Part shown: positions 1 to 7,964 of the stretch, piece after piece | How positions within the stretch are numbered: the first letter of the stretch is position 1 | Layout: the number at the start of each line of letters is the position of its first letter | Source: Bacteroidota bacterium | Lineage (GTDB): Bacteria; Bacteroidota; Bacteroidia; Flavobacteriales; Flavobacteriaceae | Direction of reading: 5' to 3' | Assembly: GCA_015767395.1 (NCBI GenBank) | Contig: JADWMI010000050.1 | Coordinates: forward strand, 1 to 12,174 | Length of the DNA: 12,174 nucleotides | The notes under the pieces: generated by a model | Seen by the model: the letters and a program-made list of their open reading frames with translations, nothing else | Databases searched by the model: none | What the model was told of the DNA's origin: nothing | Made by a program: the position numbers and the translations under genes

Positions 1-135
1 TGTTGAATTCCTAAATCTTATATTTTTATCGAAAGTTATTGACACTATTATTCTTAAATCACTGTCTTTCTAATTATATTACAAAAAAAAACCGGTAACT
101 GTTGAGATAAAAAAGAGGGTATTTATTATGCTCAT
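1..135. other. Non-coding sequence downstream of the GH109-like gene
   Basis: This AT-rich stretch lies just past the stop codon of the minus-strand gene. A run of nine A at 83-91 would give nine U in the minus-strand transcript, directly after a short GC patch (CCGG, 92-95). I could not build a convincing stem next to it, so factor-independent termination here is only possible. No coding sequence was recognised. Confidence 0.3.
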
Positions 136-1497
136 TTAAAATGTATTCTTCATCCAATTATAAGGCTTTCTTTTAATCCAATTTCCTCTTGTGAAATCGG
201 GGAAATCTTGTGGCTCTCCATTGTTTTCAATAGATAATTCAGACAATGGGGTAATGGCACTCCAAGCTGCTGCATCATAAGCGTCCATTGGTGGGGCAAT
301 GTTTTGCTTTGCCGATTCAACAAAAGCATTGATTACAAAAAAGTCCATTCCTCCGTGACCTGCTCCTTGTGCATGTTCTCCATATTTTTTCCACAATGGA
401 TGGTCATATTTCTCTAACCATGCTTTTGAATCATCCCATTGATGTGGTTTCTCTGATTGCCCTTCAATATAAATTCTATCACCATCTTTTTCCCACAAGC
501 CGTTGCTTCCTTGTACTCTAAACCCCAATGAGTAGGGTCTAGGTAAATTACAATCGTGCGTAACAATAATGGTTTCTCCGTTTGCCGTTTCAATGGTACT
601 TGTAATTACATCCCCTTGTTTAAATTTCAGCTTGGCATTCGGATGATTTTCACCACCATTTTTCACAATATAATCGTGTAACCCCACACCTTTTGAAGCA
701 TTAGCTGTTAATGATAAAAACCTGTTTCCTCTATTCACATCGCACATTGTAGCTATAGGTCCCACACCATGAGTTGGATATACATCTGCATTTCTTAATA
801 GTGAATGCTGTGTTCTCCAAGCGGATTCAGAAATTCCTTTTTCTCCAAATTCAACACCTTTTCCATAAGCACTTTTTCCATCATTTAATTTCACAAAACG
901 CAAGTCGTGCTGATAGCCACATCTAAAATGCACCAATTCTCCAAAAACATTTTGTTTAACCATATTAAGTACTGCCAAGACATCTCTTCTATAGTTAACA
1001 TTTTCTAGTATCATTAAATGAGTACCTGTTTCTTCATGGGTATTTACCAAATCCCAGCATTCTTCCATCGTATTTGCTGCTGACACTTCCAACCCGGTAT
1101 ATTTTCCTGCTTTCATTGAATCCTTGGCCATACGTGTATGCCACAACCAGGGTGTTGAAATAATAACCGCATCGACATCTTTCAAAGCCAACAAATTCCT
1201 ATAGTCTAAATCGCCATTTCCAAATACCTCCGGTTTTTTTTGTCCAGCTTCTTCAATTTTATCAAGTGCTATTAAAATTCGGTTTGGATCTATGTCACAA
1301 ATAGCGGTAACCAATACATCTGCTCTTTGTAAAACATTGTTTAAATGATTGGTTCCTCGTAAACCAACACCTATCAATCCAACTCTTAATTTATCATCCT
1401 TATTTTTATTTGTAATTCCAAAAGTAAAATTAGGAACCATCGTTATTCCAGCACCAGCAATAGCCGATTTTTTGATAAAATTTCTTCTTGACTTCAT
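136..1497 (-). CDS. GH109-like Gfo/Idh/MocA-fold protein with Tat signal (putative alpha-N-acetylgalactosaminidase)
   Basis: The 453-residue product opens with a twin-arginine signal (SRRNFIKK, residues 3-10) and a hydrophobic stretch to about residue 27. There is no lipobox Cys, so periplasmic export after folding with its cofactor is likely. A Rossmann domain follows, with the dinucleotide motif GLIGVGLRG at residues 40-48. From about residue 160 the text closely matches GH109 enzymes as I remember them: LENVNYRRD (164-172), GYQHDLR (194-200), YPTHGVGP (240-247), RPYSLGF (320-326) and GAGHGGMD (378-385). E165, Y195, Y240, H243 and Y322 fall where the family's reported active-site residues lie. 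GH109 enzymes hydrolyse alpha-GalNAc using tightly bound NAD by an oxidation-elimination mechanism. Substrate is inferred only; many relatives are annotated simply as oxidoreductases. It lies 376 bp from lutC and probably has its own promoter. The start sits directly at the Tat signal. Confidence 0.85.
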   Translation of the reverse strand: MKSRRNFIKKSAIAGAGITMVPNFTFGITNKNKDDKLRVGLIGVGLRGTNHLNNVLQRADVLVTAICDIDPNRILIALDKIEEAGQKKPEVFGNGDLDYRNLLALKDVDAVIISTPWLWHTRMAKDSMKAGKYTGLEVSAANTMEECWDLVNTHEETGTHLMILENVNYRRDVLAVLNMVKQNVFGELVHFRCGYQHDLRFVKLNDGKSAYGKGVEFGEKGISESAWRTQHSLLRNADVYPTHGVGPIATMCDVNRGNRFLSLTANASKGVGLHDYIVKNGGENHPNAKLKFKQGDVITSTIETANGETIIVTHDCNLPRPYSLGFRVQGSNGLWEKDGDRIYIEGQSEKPHQWDDSKAWLEKYDHPLWKKYGEHAQGAGHGGMDFFVINAFVESAKQNIAPPMDAYDAAAWSAITPLSELSIENNGEPQDFPDFTRGNWIKRKPYNWMKNTF

Positions 1498-1873
1498 TGT
1501 TATTGTATTTTTTTATTCCTTCATTACACAACTGAAATTTGTGTAAATCCGAAACTAATTTAGGCTTTTAAAACCCAATAATTAATTGATTAATTCAAAG
1601 TTAATTGTTTTTTTTGATTTCCTGAATATTTAAATTTCGGGCACTTAATAAATCAATATAAATTAGTTTTTTTTCTTGACTAATTTGTTCAATTCCTCAA
1701 TGAATAATTTCTGAACAAATCGATTTTAGCAAAGATTGGTGGCGTTTTTCAATATGGTTTCCGCAAGATCTGGGATTCCTCACAACTATTCACTTTGATA
1801 CCTGTATTAAAAGACTAAAAATGAAACCCTTATTTAGGATTAAGAAGTAGTAAAAATCTGTTGAATTTAAAAA
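1498..1873. other. 376-bp intergenic region between lutC and the GH109-like gene
   Basis: This is the only stretch over 300 bases without a gene. It is AT-rich with several T-tracts. I see no convincing hairpin terminator after lutC and no RNA gene. The minus strand has short open stretches, such as 1601-1696 (31 codons plus stop), but they lack a start codon and recognisable homology. One -7-like box (1596-1603) could serve the GH109-like gene, which makes this a likely operon boundary. Confidence 0.5.
1596..1603 (-). promoter_or_regulatory. Candidate -7 box (TAACTTTG) for the GH109-like gene
   Basis: On the minus strand this reads TAACTTTG, a perfect fit to the Bacteroidota TAnnTTTG element. 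It would start transcription near 1590, about 90 nt before the start codon at 1497. No TTG -33 element is seen at the expected distance, and such an 8-mer is not rare in AT-rich DNA, so this is a weak call. Confidence 0.3.
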
Positions 1874-2455
1874 CTAGACTAGCACAATAGTCAAACTCAT
1901 AGCGCCTTGTGCTCCTATAACCAAGCACTGTTCTATGTCTGCAGTTTTTGAAGGTCCGGATAAAAACAACCCAAAACTCTTATCTCTATAGGCTAATTTT
2001 TTATAAGCCTCATGCATATTTTCGCAAAGTGCTGTTTTAGACAGTACAATCACCAAGTCGTTCGTAATAAATGGTAAAACTCTTATTGGAAATTGCTCTT
2101 CAGAAATCCAAACGGAACCGTTTTCAGAAACACCAAAAACACCTTCTAAAATTGCTAAATCTACATTTTCTAACGCTTGTGATTGGGTTGATATTGTTAT
2201 TGAGGAGTCTCCTAAATTTGAATCTTTTAAATAAGAAACAATTTTTTCTGCTTTTGGGTATAGTTTTTTAATTTCAACATCTAGATTATCTTTATTATCC
2301 AATTCTAATAGGTTCCCTCCTACTAATTGAACATGCTGTTTAAAAGTATCTAGTAAATCAACTTCTTCAGAAAACTGTTTTGTGTCAATTTCAGGTAAAG
2401 CCACCATTTCAGGTTTATTCGCTTTTATCGATTTTAAAATTTCCGCTCTACCCAT
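1874..2455 (-). CDS. lutC: Lactate utilization protein C (LUD domain)
   Basis: The 193-residue protein is a single LUD domain, the third subunit of the LutABC (LldEFG/YkgEFG) system that oxidises L-lactate to pyruvate. Diagnostic features lie in the second half: GVFGVSENGSVW (105-116), the LUD signature GPSKTADIEQ (167-176) and the terminal GAQGAMSLTIVLV. Length is normal for short LutC proteins. The start overlaps the end of lutB by 8 bp (ATGGGTAG, with the lutB stop inside it), a typical translational-coupling arrangement. It is the last gene of the minus-strand operon that begins with aldA. The soluble cytoplasmic complex presumably passes electrons onward through LutB, to an acceptor not visible here. 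Its job in this locus is probably oxidation of lactate made from fucose-derived lactaldehyde. Confidence 0.9.
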   Translation of the reverse strand: MGRAEILKSIKANKPEMVALPEIDTKQFSEEVDLLDTFKQHVQLVGGNLLELDNKDNLDVEIKKLYPKAEKIVSYLKDSNLGDSSITISTQSQALENVDLAILEGVFGVSENGSVWISEEQFPIRVLPFITNDLVIVLSKTALCENMHEAYKKLAYRDKSFGLFLSGPSKTADIEQCLVIGAQGAMSLTIVLV

Positions 2456-3815
2456 TTTTTTGTCTGTTTTTATACCACTGATTGAAATTTTCCTTTTCTA
2501 TCTGTGGAAGTTCACGCGCCTTTCCCCAAGCATTCAACTTTGAATAAGTTATAAAACGTGGTGCATATTTTAGCATAAACCTACCAGATTTTCCTAAAAG
2601 ATTAAATAGTTTAGGTCTTCCCATTAACCAACCGGTAGTTTTTAGAACTATTTTTTTAATGAAAGGTTGCTTTACATCTTTCACAATAATTTGTCGCCAA
2701 GCATACAGCTGCTCATGAATGTTAATTTTTACCGGACAGACATTGGTGCAAGAACCACACAAGGTGGATGCAAATGGCAATGAACTGTGCTTTGTTAAAT
2801 CTTTTCCAGGCGATAGTATAGAACCAATTGGTCCCGGAATAGTGGCGTCATAACTATGCCCACCACTTCTCCTGTAAATTGGACAGGTATTCATACAAGC
2901 GCCACATCGAATGCAATGCAAGGAAGATCTAAAATCTTCTCTACTTAATTGTTCTGTTCTGCCATTGTCAACAATAACAATATGCAATTCTTTTCCTTCA
3001 GAAGGTTTATTGAAATGTGAAGAATAAGTAGTGATTGGTTGTCCTGTTGCACTACGTGCCAATAATCTTAAAAAAACGCCTAAATGTTCTTCCTTGGGAA
3101 TTATCTTTTCAATGCCCATACAAGCAATATGCACTTTTGCCAAATGCGCCCCCATATCTGCATTACCTTCATTGGTACAAACTACAAAACCACCCGTTTC
3201 TGCAACAGCAAAATTGACACCTGTAATTGCGGCGTCGGCTTTTATAAATTTATCTCTTAAATGTTTTCTGGCTTCATTGGTTAAATATTCAGGATTTCCA
3301 TTGCTTGGTTTTGTTCCCAAATGTTCTTGAAACAATTCATCAACTTCTTCCTTGGTTTTATGAATTGCAGGCAGTACAATATGACTTGGTGGTTCTTTCG
3401 CTAATTGAACAATTCGCTCCCCTAAATCTGTATCTATTACTTCAATGCCTTTGGCTTCTAAGAAAGGATTTAAATGACATTCTTCCGTAAGCATTGACTT
3501 ACTTTTAACTACTTTTTTAGCGTTGTTTTTAGCAAGTATTTTATGTACAATTAAATTGTGTTCGTCTGCATTGGAAGCCCAATGTACTTTTACCCCGTTT
3601 TTTTTAGCATTCTGCTCAAACTCTTCTAAATAGCTATCTAAATCAGACAGCACATTGGCTTTAATTCCTGAAGCCAATTCACGTAAATATTCCCACCCTT
3701 TGACTTTATGAGCCGCAGTATCTCTTTTTTCTCTAACAAACCACAAAGCTTTGTCGTGCCAATTTACTTTGGCTTCATCTTTATTAAATATTTCCGCTTT
3801 TTGGGAGTGGCTCAT
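2448..3815 (-). CDS. lutB: Lactate utilization iron-sulfur protein B
   Basis: The 455-residue protein has the standard LutB architecture. An N-terminal LUD domain spans roughly residues 65-290 and includes AETGGFVVCTNEGNAD (205-220). A ferredoxin-like double [4Fe-4S] region follows, with C301/C304/C307/C311-P and C353/C356/C360-P, and then a basic C-terminal tail (about 385-455). It is the central electron-transfer subunit of the LutABC L-lactate oxidation system. All expected cluster cysteines are present and the length is normal. Only 2 bp separate it from lutA upstream, and its stop lies within the start of lutC, so the three subunits are almost certainly co-translated. Paralogues with other oxidative roles exist, but the complete A-B-C set beside aldA makes lactate the best substrate assignment. 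Confidence 0.93.
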   Translation of the reverse strand: MSHSQKAEIFNKDEAKVNWHDKALWFVREKRDTAAHKVKGWEYLRELASGIKANVLSDLDSYLEEFEQNAKKNGVKVHWASNADEHNLIVHKILAKNNAKKVVKSKSMLTEECHLNPFLEAKGIEVIDTDLGERIVQLAKEPPSHIVLPAIHKTKEEVDELFQEHLGTKPSNGNPEYLTNEARKHLRDKFIKADAAITGVNFAVAETGGFVVCTNEGNADMGAHLAKVHIACMGIEKIIPKEEHLGVFLRLLARSATGQPITTYSSHFNKPSEGKELHIVIVDNGRTEQLSREDFRSSLHCIRCGACMNTCPIYRRSGGHSYDATIPGPIGSILSPGKDLTKHSSLPFASTLCGSCTNVCPVKINIHEQLYAWRQIIVKDVKQPFIKKIVLKTTGWLMGRPKLFNLLGKSGRFMLKYAPRFITYSKLNAWGKARELPQIEKENFNQWYKNRQKNG

Positions 3816-3817
3816 AA

Positions 3818-4555
3818 CTAAATACTACTATTTAAAATTTCAGCTATGTGCATAACTCTCAATGGCTGTTTGTTTCTATTTAACAAACCTTCCAAATGCA
3901 TCAAGCAAGAATGATCTGCTCCAGTAATTACTTCTACCCCATTATCTAAATGGTCCTGAATACGATCTTTTCCCATTTTTACAGAAATAGCTTCTTCAAA
4001 AACAGAGAAAGTACCTCCAAAGCCACAGCATTCATCTTTTCTATTCAATGACATTAGTTTGAGTCCTTTTACTTCATTCAATAAATCTTCTTCAGTAGAA
4101 AAATGAGGCTCCACTTTTTCAGAACAAGATCCTAAATTCAACCCTCTTAAACCATGACAGCTTTTATGCAATCCCACTTTAAAAGGAAATGATGCGCCTA
4201 TATTTTTTACGCCCAAAATATTCACTATAAATTCACACAATTCATAGGCGTTATTGCGAACTTTAATAACAGCTGGGGTTTGTTCTAAAATATCGAAGTG
4301 TTTCTTTACATGGTAAATACAACTTCCCGATGGGCCAACGAGATAATCGTATTCCTTGAAATTTTCAACAAAAACCTGACAAGCACCTTTTGCGTCTGCT
4401 TCATATCCTGAATTACCTAGGGGTTGTCCACAACAAGTTTGATTGGTTGGATAGTAAACTTCTACACCCAATTTTTCTAACAATTCCAAAGTTGCAATGG
4501 CAACTTTTGGATATAGCTGATTGATATAACAAGGTATAAATAGACCTACTTTCAT
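3818..4555 (-). CDS. lutA: Lactate utilization protein A (CCG-domain Fe-S oxidoreductase)
   Basis: The 245-residue protein has two cysteine-rich CCG domains. The first has C9 and C41-C42-G43 (TCCGQPLGNSG) with C79; the second has C133, C176-C177-G178 (ECCGFGGTFSV) with C217. This doubled pattern, shared with heterodisulfide reductase and GlcF, ligates Fe-S clusters and marks LutA/LldE. Length matches the family (about 240 aa). In LutABC the subunit takes part in oxidising L-lactate to pyruvate. It begins only 7 bp after the mutarotase gene and ends 2 bp before lutB, so it is firmly inside the fucose operon. This is the main evidence that lactate from L-lactaldehyde is its intended substrate here; that link is inference from order. 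Confidence 0.92.
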   Translation of the reverse strand: MKVGLFIPCYINQLYPKVAIATLELLEKLGVEVYYPTNQTCCGQPLGNSGYEADAKGACQVFVENFKEYDYLVGPSGSCIYHVKKHFDILEQTPAVIKVRNNAYELCEFIVNILGVKNIGASFPFKVGLHKSCHGLRGLNLGSCSEKVEPHFSTEEDLLNEVKGLKLMSLNRKDECCGFGGTFSVFEEAISVKMGKDRIQDHLDNGVEVITGADHSCLMHLEGLLNRNKQPLRVMHIAEILNSSI

Positions 4556-4562
4556 TTAAGTT

Positions 4563-4901
4563 TTATTCTTTTAACTGATAAATTTTGTCCATTAACATCC
4601 ATTTTTCTCCTTTTTGAGCGAAAGGCAAGGCTTTTTGATATTTCCACATCAACTTTTCCCATTGTTGTACTTTTGGATTGTTATTGTCCATTTTCGTTTT
4701 ATTCTCAAAGGAAAATGAATCATTAACTTCCATGATCATAAAAAGTCTGTTTCCTACTAAATAAATATCCAATTTTTCAATACCCGCCGATCTAATACTA
4801 TCTGTAATTTCTGGCCATATTTTTTCATGGTATTTTTTATACTCAGTAATAAGATTTGGGTCTTCCTTTAAATCTAAGGCAAAACAATACTTATTCATCA
4901 T
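4563..4901 (-). CDS. rhaM: RhaM-family sugar mutarotase (L-fucose or L-rhamnose)
   Basis: This 112-residue protein belongs to the L-rhamnose mutarotase family (RhaM, COG3254), a small ferredoxin-like fold that interconverts alpha and beta anomers. The signature KYHEKIWPEI (residues 23-32) contains H25, equivalent to the catalytic His of E. coli RhaM. A second conserved block is WEKLMWKYQ (81-89). It lies 19 bp after fucP and 7 bp before lutA, so it is co-transcribed with the permease. Because the locus encodes FucI and FucP and no RhaA or RhaT, the physiological substrate is probably L-fucose; related proteins from fucose clusters have, as I recall, been assigned that activity. It is not of the unrelated FucU fold. 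Two adjacent Met codons (4901 and 4898) leave the start uncertain by one residue. Confidence 0.88.
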   Translation of the reverse strand: MMNKYCFALDLKEDPNLITEYKKYHEKIWPEITDSIRSAGIEKLDIYLVGNRLFMIMEVNDSFSFENKTKMDNNNPKVQQWEKLMWKYQKALPFAQKGEKWMLMDKIYQLKE

Positions 4902-4920
4902 ATTTGTGATTTTTTGTCTA

Positions 4921-6216
4921 TTACTTATGAACTTTTAATGTTCTGTATCCATAAAATGCTATGACACAAAAACTAATAAAAGGTAGTATAAATGAAAAGT
5001 TAACAGCCGGCAACCAACCAACAGTTCCTAAATCTATTATTGCACCTTGTAACGGTGGCATTAATGCGCCGCCAACAATTGCCATTACCAACCCAGCTGC
5101 CCCTAAAGTACTGTCATCACCCAATTTATTTAAAGCTATTCCATAAATTGTTGGAAACATAAGCGACATAAAAGCTGAAGTTGCTACTAATAAATACAAT
5201 CCAATAATTCCTTCAATAAGTATGACTCCTGAAACAGTTATCATAGCGCCTATTGCAAAAAAGGTAAGCATTTTTCTTGAATTTATATATTTCATCAACA
5301 TGGTACTAATAAATCTACTTGAAAGAAATATTCCCATTGCAACAATATTATAATTCTGAGCGGTAGATTTTACTATTCCTAAATTATCAGCATATTGTAT
5401 GATAAATGTCCAACACATAATTTGTGCCGCAACATAAAACATTTGTGCAATAACCCCTTCTCTATATTTAACATTTTTAATTAATCTTTTTATCGAATCT
5501 ATTGCATTAAATTCATTATCTGTTTTAACCGTAGTTGGCATTTTCGAAAAAAGAATGACCAACAACATAGCAATAACAACAAATCCAAGAATAATATATG
5601 GATTGCGAATTATCAATAAGTCATGTGTACGAATGACCGCTTTTTGAGCTTCATCTAAAGTGGTAAAAATTAATTCTCCAGCAGCATTTCTTTTATCTGA
5701 ATCTAACGCTGATAGTATAAATTTTGATGCGACAAACATTCCAAGTAATGAACCTATTGGATTAAAAGATTGAGCTAAATTCAGACGTCTTGTTGCTGTT
5801 TCTTCATCTCCCATCGACAAAATATATGGATTCGCTGTGGTTTCAAGAAAAGCCAATCCAAATGTTAAAATGTACAATGAAACTAAAAAGAATCCAAATA
5901 CTTCATATTGAGCTGCAGGAAAAAACAACAAGGCTCCAATTGCGTATAAGATAAGCCCTAAAATAATTCCTTTTTTATAATTATATTTTTGAACAAATAA
6001 GGCTGCTGGTATTGCCATTGTCGCATAGCCTCCATAAAAAGCAAATTGAACCAATGCCGCTTTTGCAGTGGAAATTTCCATCACAGTTGCAAAAGCTGCA
6101 ACCATTGGATTTGTAATATCATTGGCAAATCCCCATAATGCGAATAATGAAGTTATTAAAATAAAAGGGACTAAAACTTCCTTTGATACTACTGGTATTT
6201 TTTTACTGTTTTCCAT
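4921..6216 (-). CDS. fucP: L-fucose:H+ symporter (MFS permease)
   Basis: The 431-residue inner-membrane protein has about twelve hydrophobic segments and the FGHS (fucose-galactose-hexose symporter) pattern of E. coli FucP, which is 438 aa. ALWGFANDITNP (residues 26-37) in the first helix carries D33, near the position of the E. coli proton-coupling Asp. GLAFLETTANPYI (120-132) carries E125, equivalent to the essential Glu of helix 4. The block ATRRLNLAQSFNPIGSLLG is also typical. It should import L-fucose with protons. It follows aldA by 70 bp containing a hairpin and precedes the mutarotase by 19 bp, the order expected if the mutarotase handles newly imported sugar. Some homologues carry glucose, galactose or N-acetylglucosamine; the neighbouring fucI argues for fucose. 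Confidence 0.92.
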   Translation of the reverse strand: MENSKKIPVVSKEVLVPFILITSLFALWGFANDITNPMVAAFATVMEISTAKAALVQFAFYGGYATMAIPAALFVQKYNYKKGIILGLILYAIGALLFFPAAQYEVFGFFLVSLYILTFGLAFLETTANPYILSMGDEETATRRLNLAQSFNPIGSLLGMFVASKFILSALDSDKRNAAGELIFTTLDEAQKAVIRTHDLLIIRNPYIILGFVVIAMLLVILFSKMPTTVKTDNEFNAIDSIKRLIKNVKYREGVIAQMFYVAAQIMCWTFIIQYADNLGIVKSTAQNYNIVAMGIFLSSRFISTMLMKYINSRKMLTFFAIGAMITVSGVILIEGIIGLYLLVATSAFMSLMFPTIYGIALNKLGDDSTLGAAGLVMAIVGGALMPPLQGAIIDLGTVGWLPAVNFSFILPFISFCVIAFYGYRTLKVHK

Positions 6217-6240
6217 TTATTAGTTTGTTCTATGAATTAT

Positions 6241-6271
6241 AAAGACCTAAATGAATTAACATTTGGTCTTT
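6241..6271 (-). terminator. Intercistronic hairpin between aldA and fucP (partial terminator or processing element)
   Basis: AAAGACC (6241-6247), a single bulged T, then AAATG (6249-6253) pair perfectly with CATTT-GGTCTTT (6260-6271) around a 6-nt loop. This gives a 12-bp stem with one bulge. On the minus strand only a short U/A-rich stretch follows, so full termination is doubtful. Attenuation, or stabilisation of the upstream aldA mRNA, would fit a position inside an operon. Confidence 0.5.
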
Positions 6272-6286
6272 AATCATTTAAAATTT

Positions 6287-7732
6287 CTATTTTTTATAGT
6301 ATTGGGCGTAAACTACTTTTGTTTGAAGGTATTCTTCCATTCCATGTTTACCATCTGCTCCACCAACTCCAGATTTTTTCCACCCAGCGTGGAAACCTTG
6401 CATCGCTTCAAAATGTTCTCTGTTCACATATGTTTCACCAAATTCAAGATTATTTGTTGCATACATTATATTGTTGAAATTTTCTGAAAATATAGAAGAT
6501 GTTAATCCATACTGACAATCATTAGACAAAGCCACCGCTTCTTCCAATGTACTAAATTTCATTACTGGCAACACTGGCCCAAAAACCTCTTCTTGAATTA
6601 TTTCCATTTGTTGCGTACAGTTTGTTAGCAAAGTTGGTTGATAAAAGTAACCTTTATCAAATTGTTCGGAGCGCTTTCCTCCAACCAATACTTCAGCACC
6701 TTCTTTTTTAGCAAACTCAACCATTTCAGAAACTTTATCAACCTGATCTTTTGAAACCAAGCTACTCATATCTGCATTTACACCCGTTATTGCTTCTTCA
6801 ACAGTAACTTCACTCATTTTCTTTGTTATTTTTTCAATAAACTCATCGTAAATATCGTCCTGAACATACACTCTCTCTGCACAATTACAAACCTGACCGC
6901 TAAAAATAACTCTTGAAGAAACTATAGAATTTACAGCCAAATCTAACTTGGCATCTGAACAAACTATTGCAGGGGCTTTCCCACCAAGTTCCAGAGATAC
7001 TTTGGTAATGTTTTCAGCTGCAGCAGTCATAATTCGTTGTCCAGCACCTACACTACCCGTTAAACTAATAATTCCTGTAATTGGACTTTTAGAAAGTGCA
7101 TTTCCAACAATACTGCCAGATCCACAAACAAAATTTAATACTCCTGCAGGTAATCCAATATTTTGAATTAATTCTACAAACTCCATAATGGTATTTGGAG
7201 CTTCACTACTCGGTTTTAATACACAAGTATTTCCAGTAATTAATGATGCTGCTACTTTACGTGCCATCACAAAAAATGGAAAATTCCAAGGACAAATTCC
7301 TACAGCAACCCCAATTGGTGCTTTGTGTAAATAAATATGTTCATTTTCACGATCACTTTGAATTATTTCTCCTTCAATTCTTCTTGCCCAACCCGCATTG
7401 TAATCAAAATAATCAGCTGTTACATCAATTTCTACTTGAGCCAACCCTATTACTTTAGCTTGTTCTTTTGATAAAGTCTCAGCTAAAAATATACGGTTAT
7501 CTCTAATTACATTTGCCATTTTATGTAAAAAAGAAGCTTTTTGAATAGCAGGAAGTGCTTGCCATGCTGGTTGCGCTTCTTTTGCAGCTTCTAATGCTAA
7601 ATTAGCATCTTCAACGGATCCTTTTGGAATTGTTGAAATTATTTCTTCTGTACAAGGATTTAATACTTCAATTCTATTTGTAGCGGTAGAATTTACAAAT
7701 TGTCCGTTGATGAATTGTTTAAATTGTTTCAT
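6287..7732 (-). CDS. aldA: Lactaldehyde dehydrogenase
   Basis: This 481-residue NAD-dependent aldehyde dehydrogenase is very similar along its length to E. coli AldA (479 aa). It has PWNFPFF (148-154, oxyanion Asn150), LTGSVGAGQ (224-232), the general-base motif LELGGKAP (247-254, Glu248), the nucleophile region SGQVCNCAERVYV (278-290, Cys282) and EEVFGPVLPV (381-390). The C-terminal stretch NREHFEAMQGFHAGWKKSG (437-455) is characteristic of the AldA subgroup. It oxidises L-lactaldehyde, the aldolase product of deoxyhexose-1-phosphates, to L-lactate; glycolaldehyde is a known alternative substrate. It is the first gene of the minus-strand operon, 105-118 nt below a strong -7 box, with fucP after it. 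All catalytic residues are intact. The family is broad, but neighbours and sequence agree on lactaldehyde. Confidence 0.93.
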   Translation of the reverse strand: MKQFKQFINGQFVNSTATNRIEVLNPCTEEIISTIPKGSVEDANLALEAAKEAQPAWQALPAIQKASFLHKMANVIRDNRIFLAETLSKEQAKVIGLAQVEIDVTADYFDYNAGWARRIEGEIIQSDRENEHIYLHKAPIGVAVGICPWNFPFFVMARKVAASLITGNTCVLKPSSEAPNTIMEFVELIQNIGLPAGVLNFVCGSGSIVGNALSKSPITGIISLTGSVGAGQRIMTAAAENITKVSLELGGKAPAIVCSDAKLDLAVNSIVSSRVIFSGQVCNCAERVYVQDDIYDEFIEKITKKMSEVTVEEAITGVNADMSSLVSKDQVDKVSEMVEFAKKEGAEVLVGGKRSEQFDKGYFYQPTLLTNCTQQMEIIQEEVFGPVLPVMKFSTLEEAVALSNDCQYGLTSSIFSENFNNIMYATNNLEFGETYVNREHFEAMQGFHAGWKKSGVGGADGKHGMEEYLQTKVVYAQYYKK

Positions 7733-7758
7733 GTTTGATCTTTAAGTTTTGGTTTACA

Positions 7759-7842
7759 TTAATATGAATAAAAAACACTTGATAAGTTCTGGATCATTAT
7801 TCATTGCACTTATCCTTTTAAAAATAAGCATATTCACATTAA
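7759..7842 (-). repeat. Nested inverted repeats in the aldA leader
   Basis: TTAATATGAATA (7759-7770) and TATTCACATTAA (7831-7842) form a 12-bp inverted repeat with one mismatch, which would be a G-U pair in RNA. Inside lies a perfect 7-bp repeat, GATAAGT (7781-7787) and ACTTATC (7808-7814). The set lies between the aldA -7 box and start codon, so most of it would be transcribed. It could fold as a leader hairpin or hold protein-binding half-sites. It matches no RNA family I know. Confidence 0.4.
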
Positions 7843-7850
7843 CAAATTTA
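7843..7850 (-). promoter_or_regulatory. Promoter -7 box (TAAATTTG) of the aldA-fucP-lut operon
   Basis: The minus strand reads TAAATTTG, a perfect TAnnTTTG element and the same 8-mer as the -7 box of the aldolase gene. Transcription would start near 7837, about 105 nt before the aldA start codon. No TTG -33 box lies at the usual 17-23 bp, which suggests dependence on an activator, plausibly the adjacent AraC protein. Confidence 0.5.
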
Positions 7851-7964
7851 TAGGATGAAGGCTCCGAAATATTTATCCATATTAATCAATGTTATGTACA
7901 ATTTAAACATGAAGGTTTTTAAATGGTCAATATACAATACTGATATTTAGAAAAATGTTAGGTT

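Noticed and set aside
1601..1696. Minus-strand open stretch of 31 codons plus stop in the lutC to GH109-like gap, vaguely reminiscent of a sigma-factor region 4
   Set aside because: It has no start codon, is short enough for chance, and the resemblance is too weak; neighbouring frames are full of stops.
1730..1790. Slightly GC-richer patch between lutC and the GH109-like gene that might be a decayed gene fragment
   Set aside because: Translations are interrupted by stops within about 17 codons and I recognise no family.
3031..3330. 99-codon reading frame on the plus strand inside lutB
   Set aside because: It is antisense to a conserved LUD-domain coding region with all expected motifs, and has no independent support.
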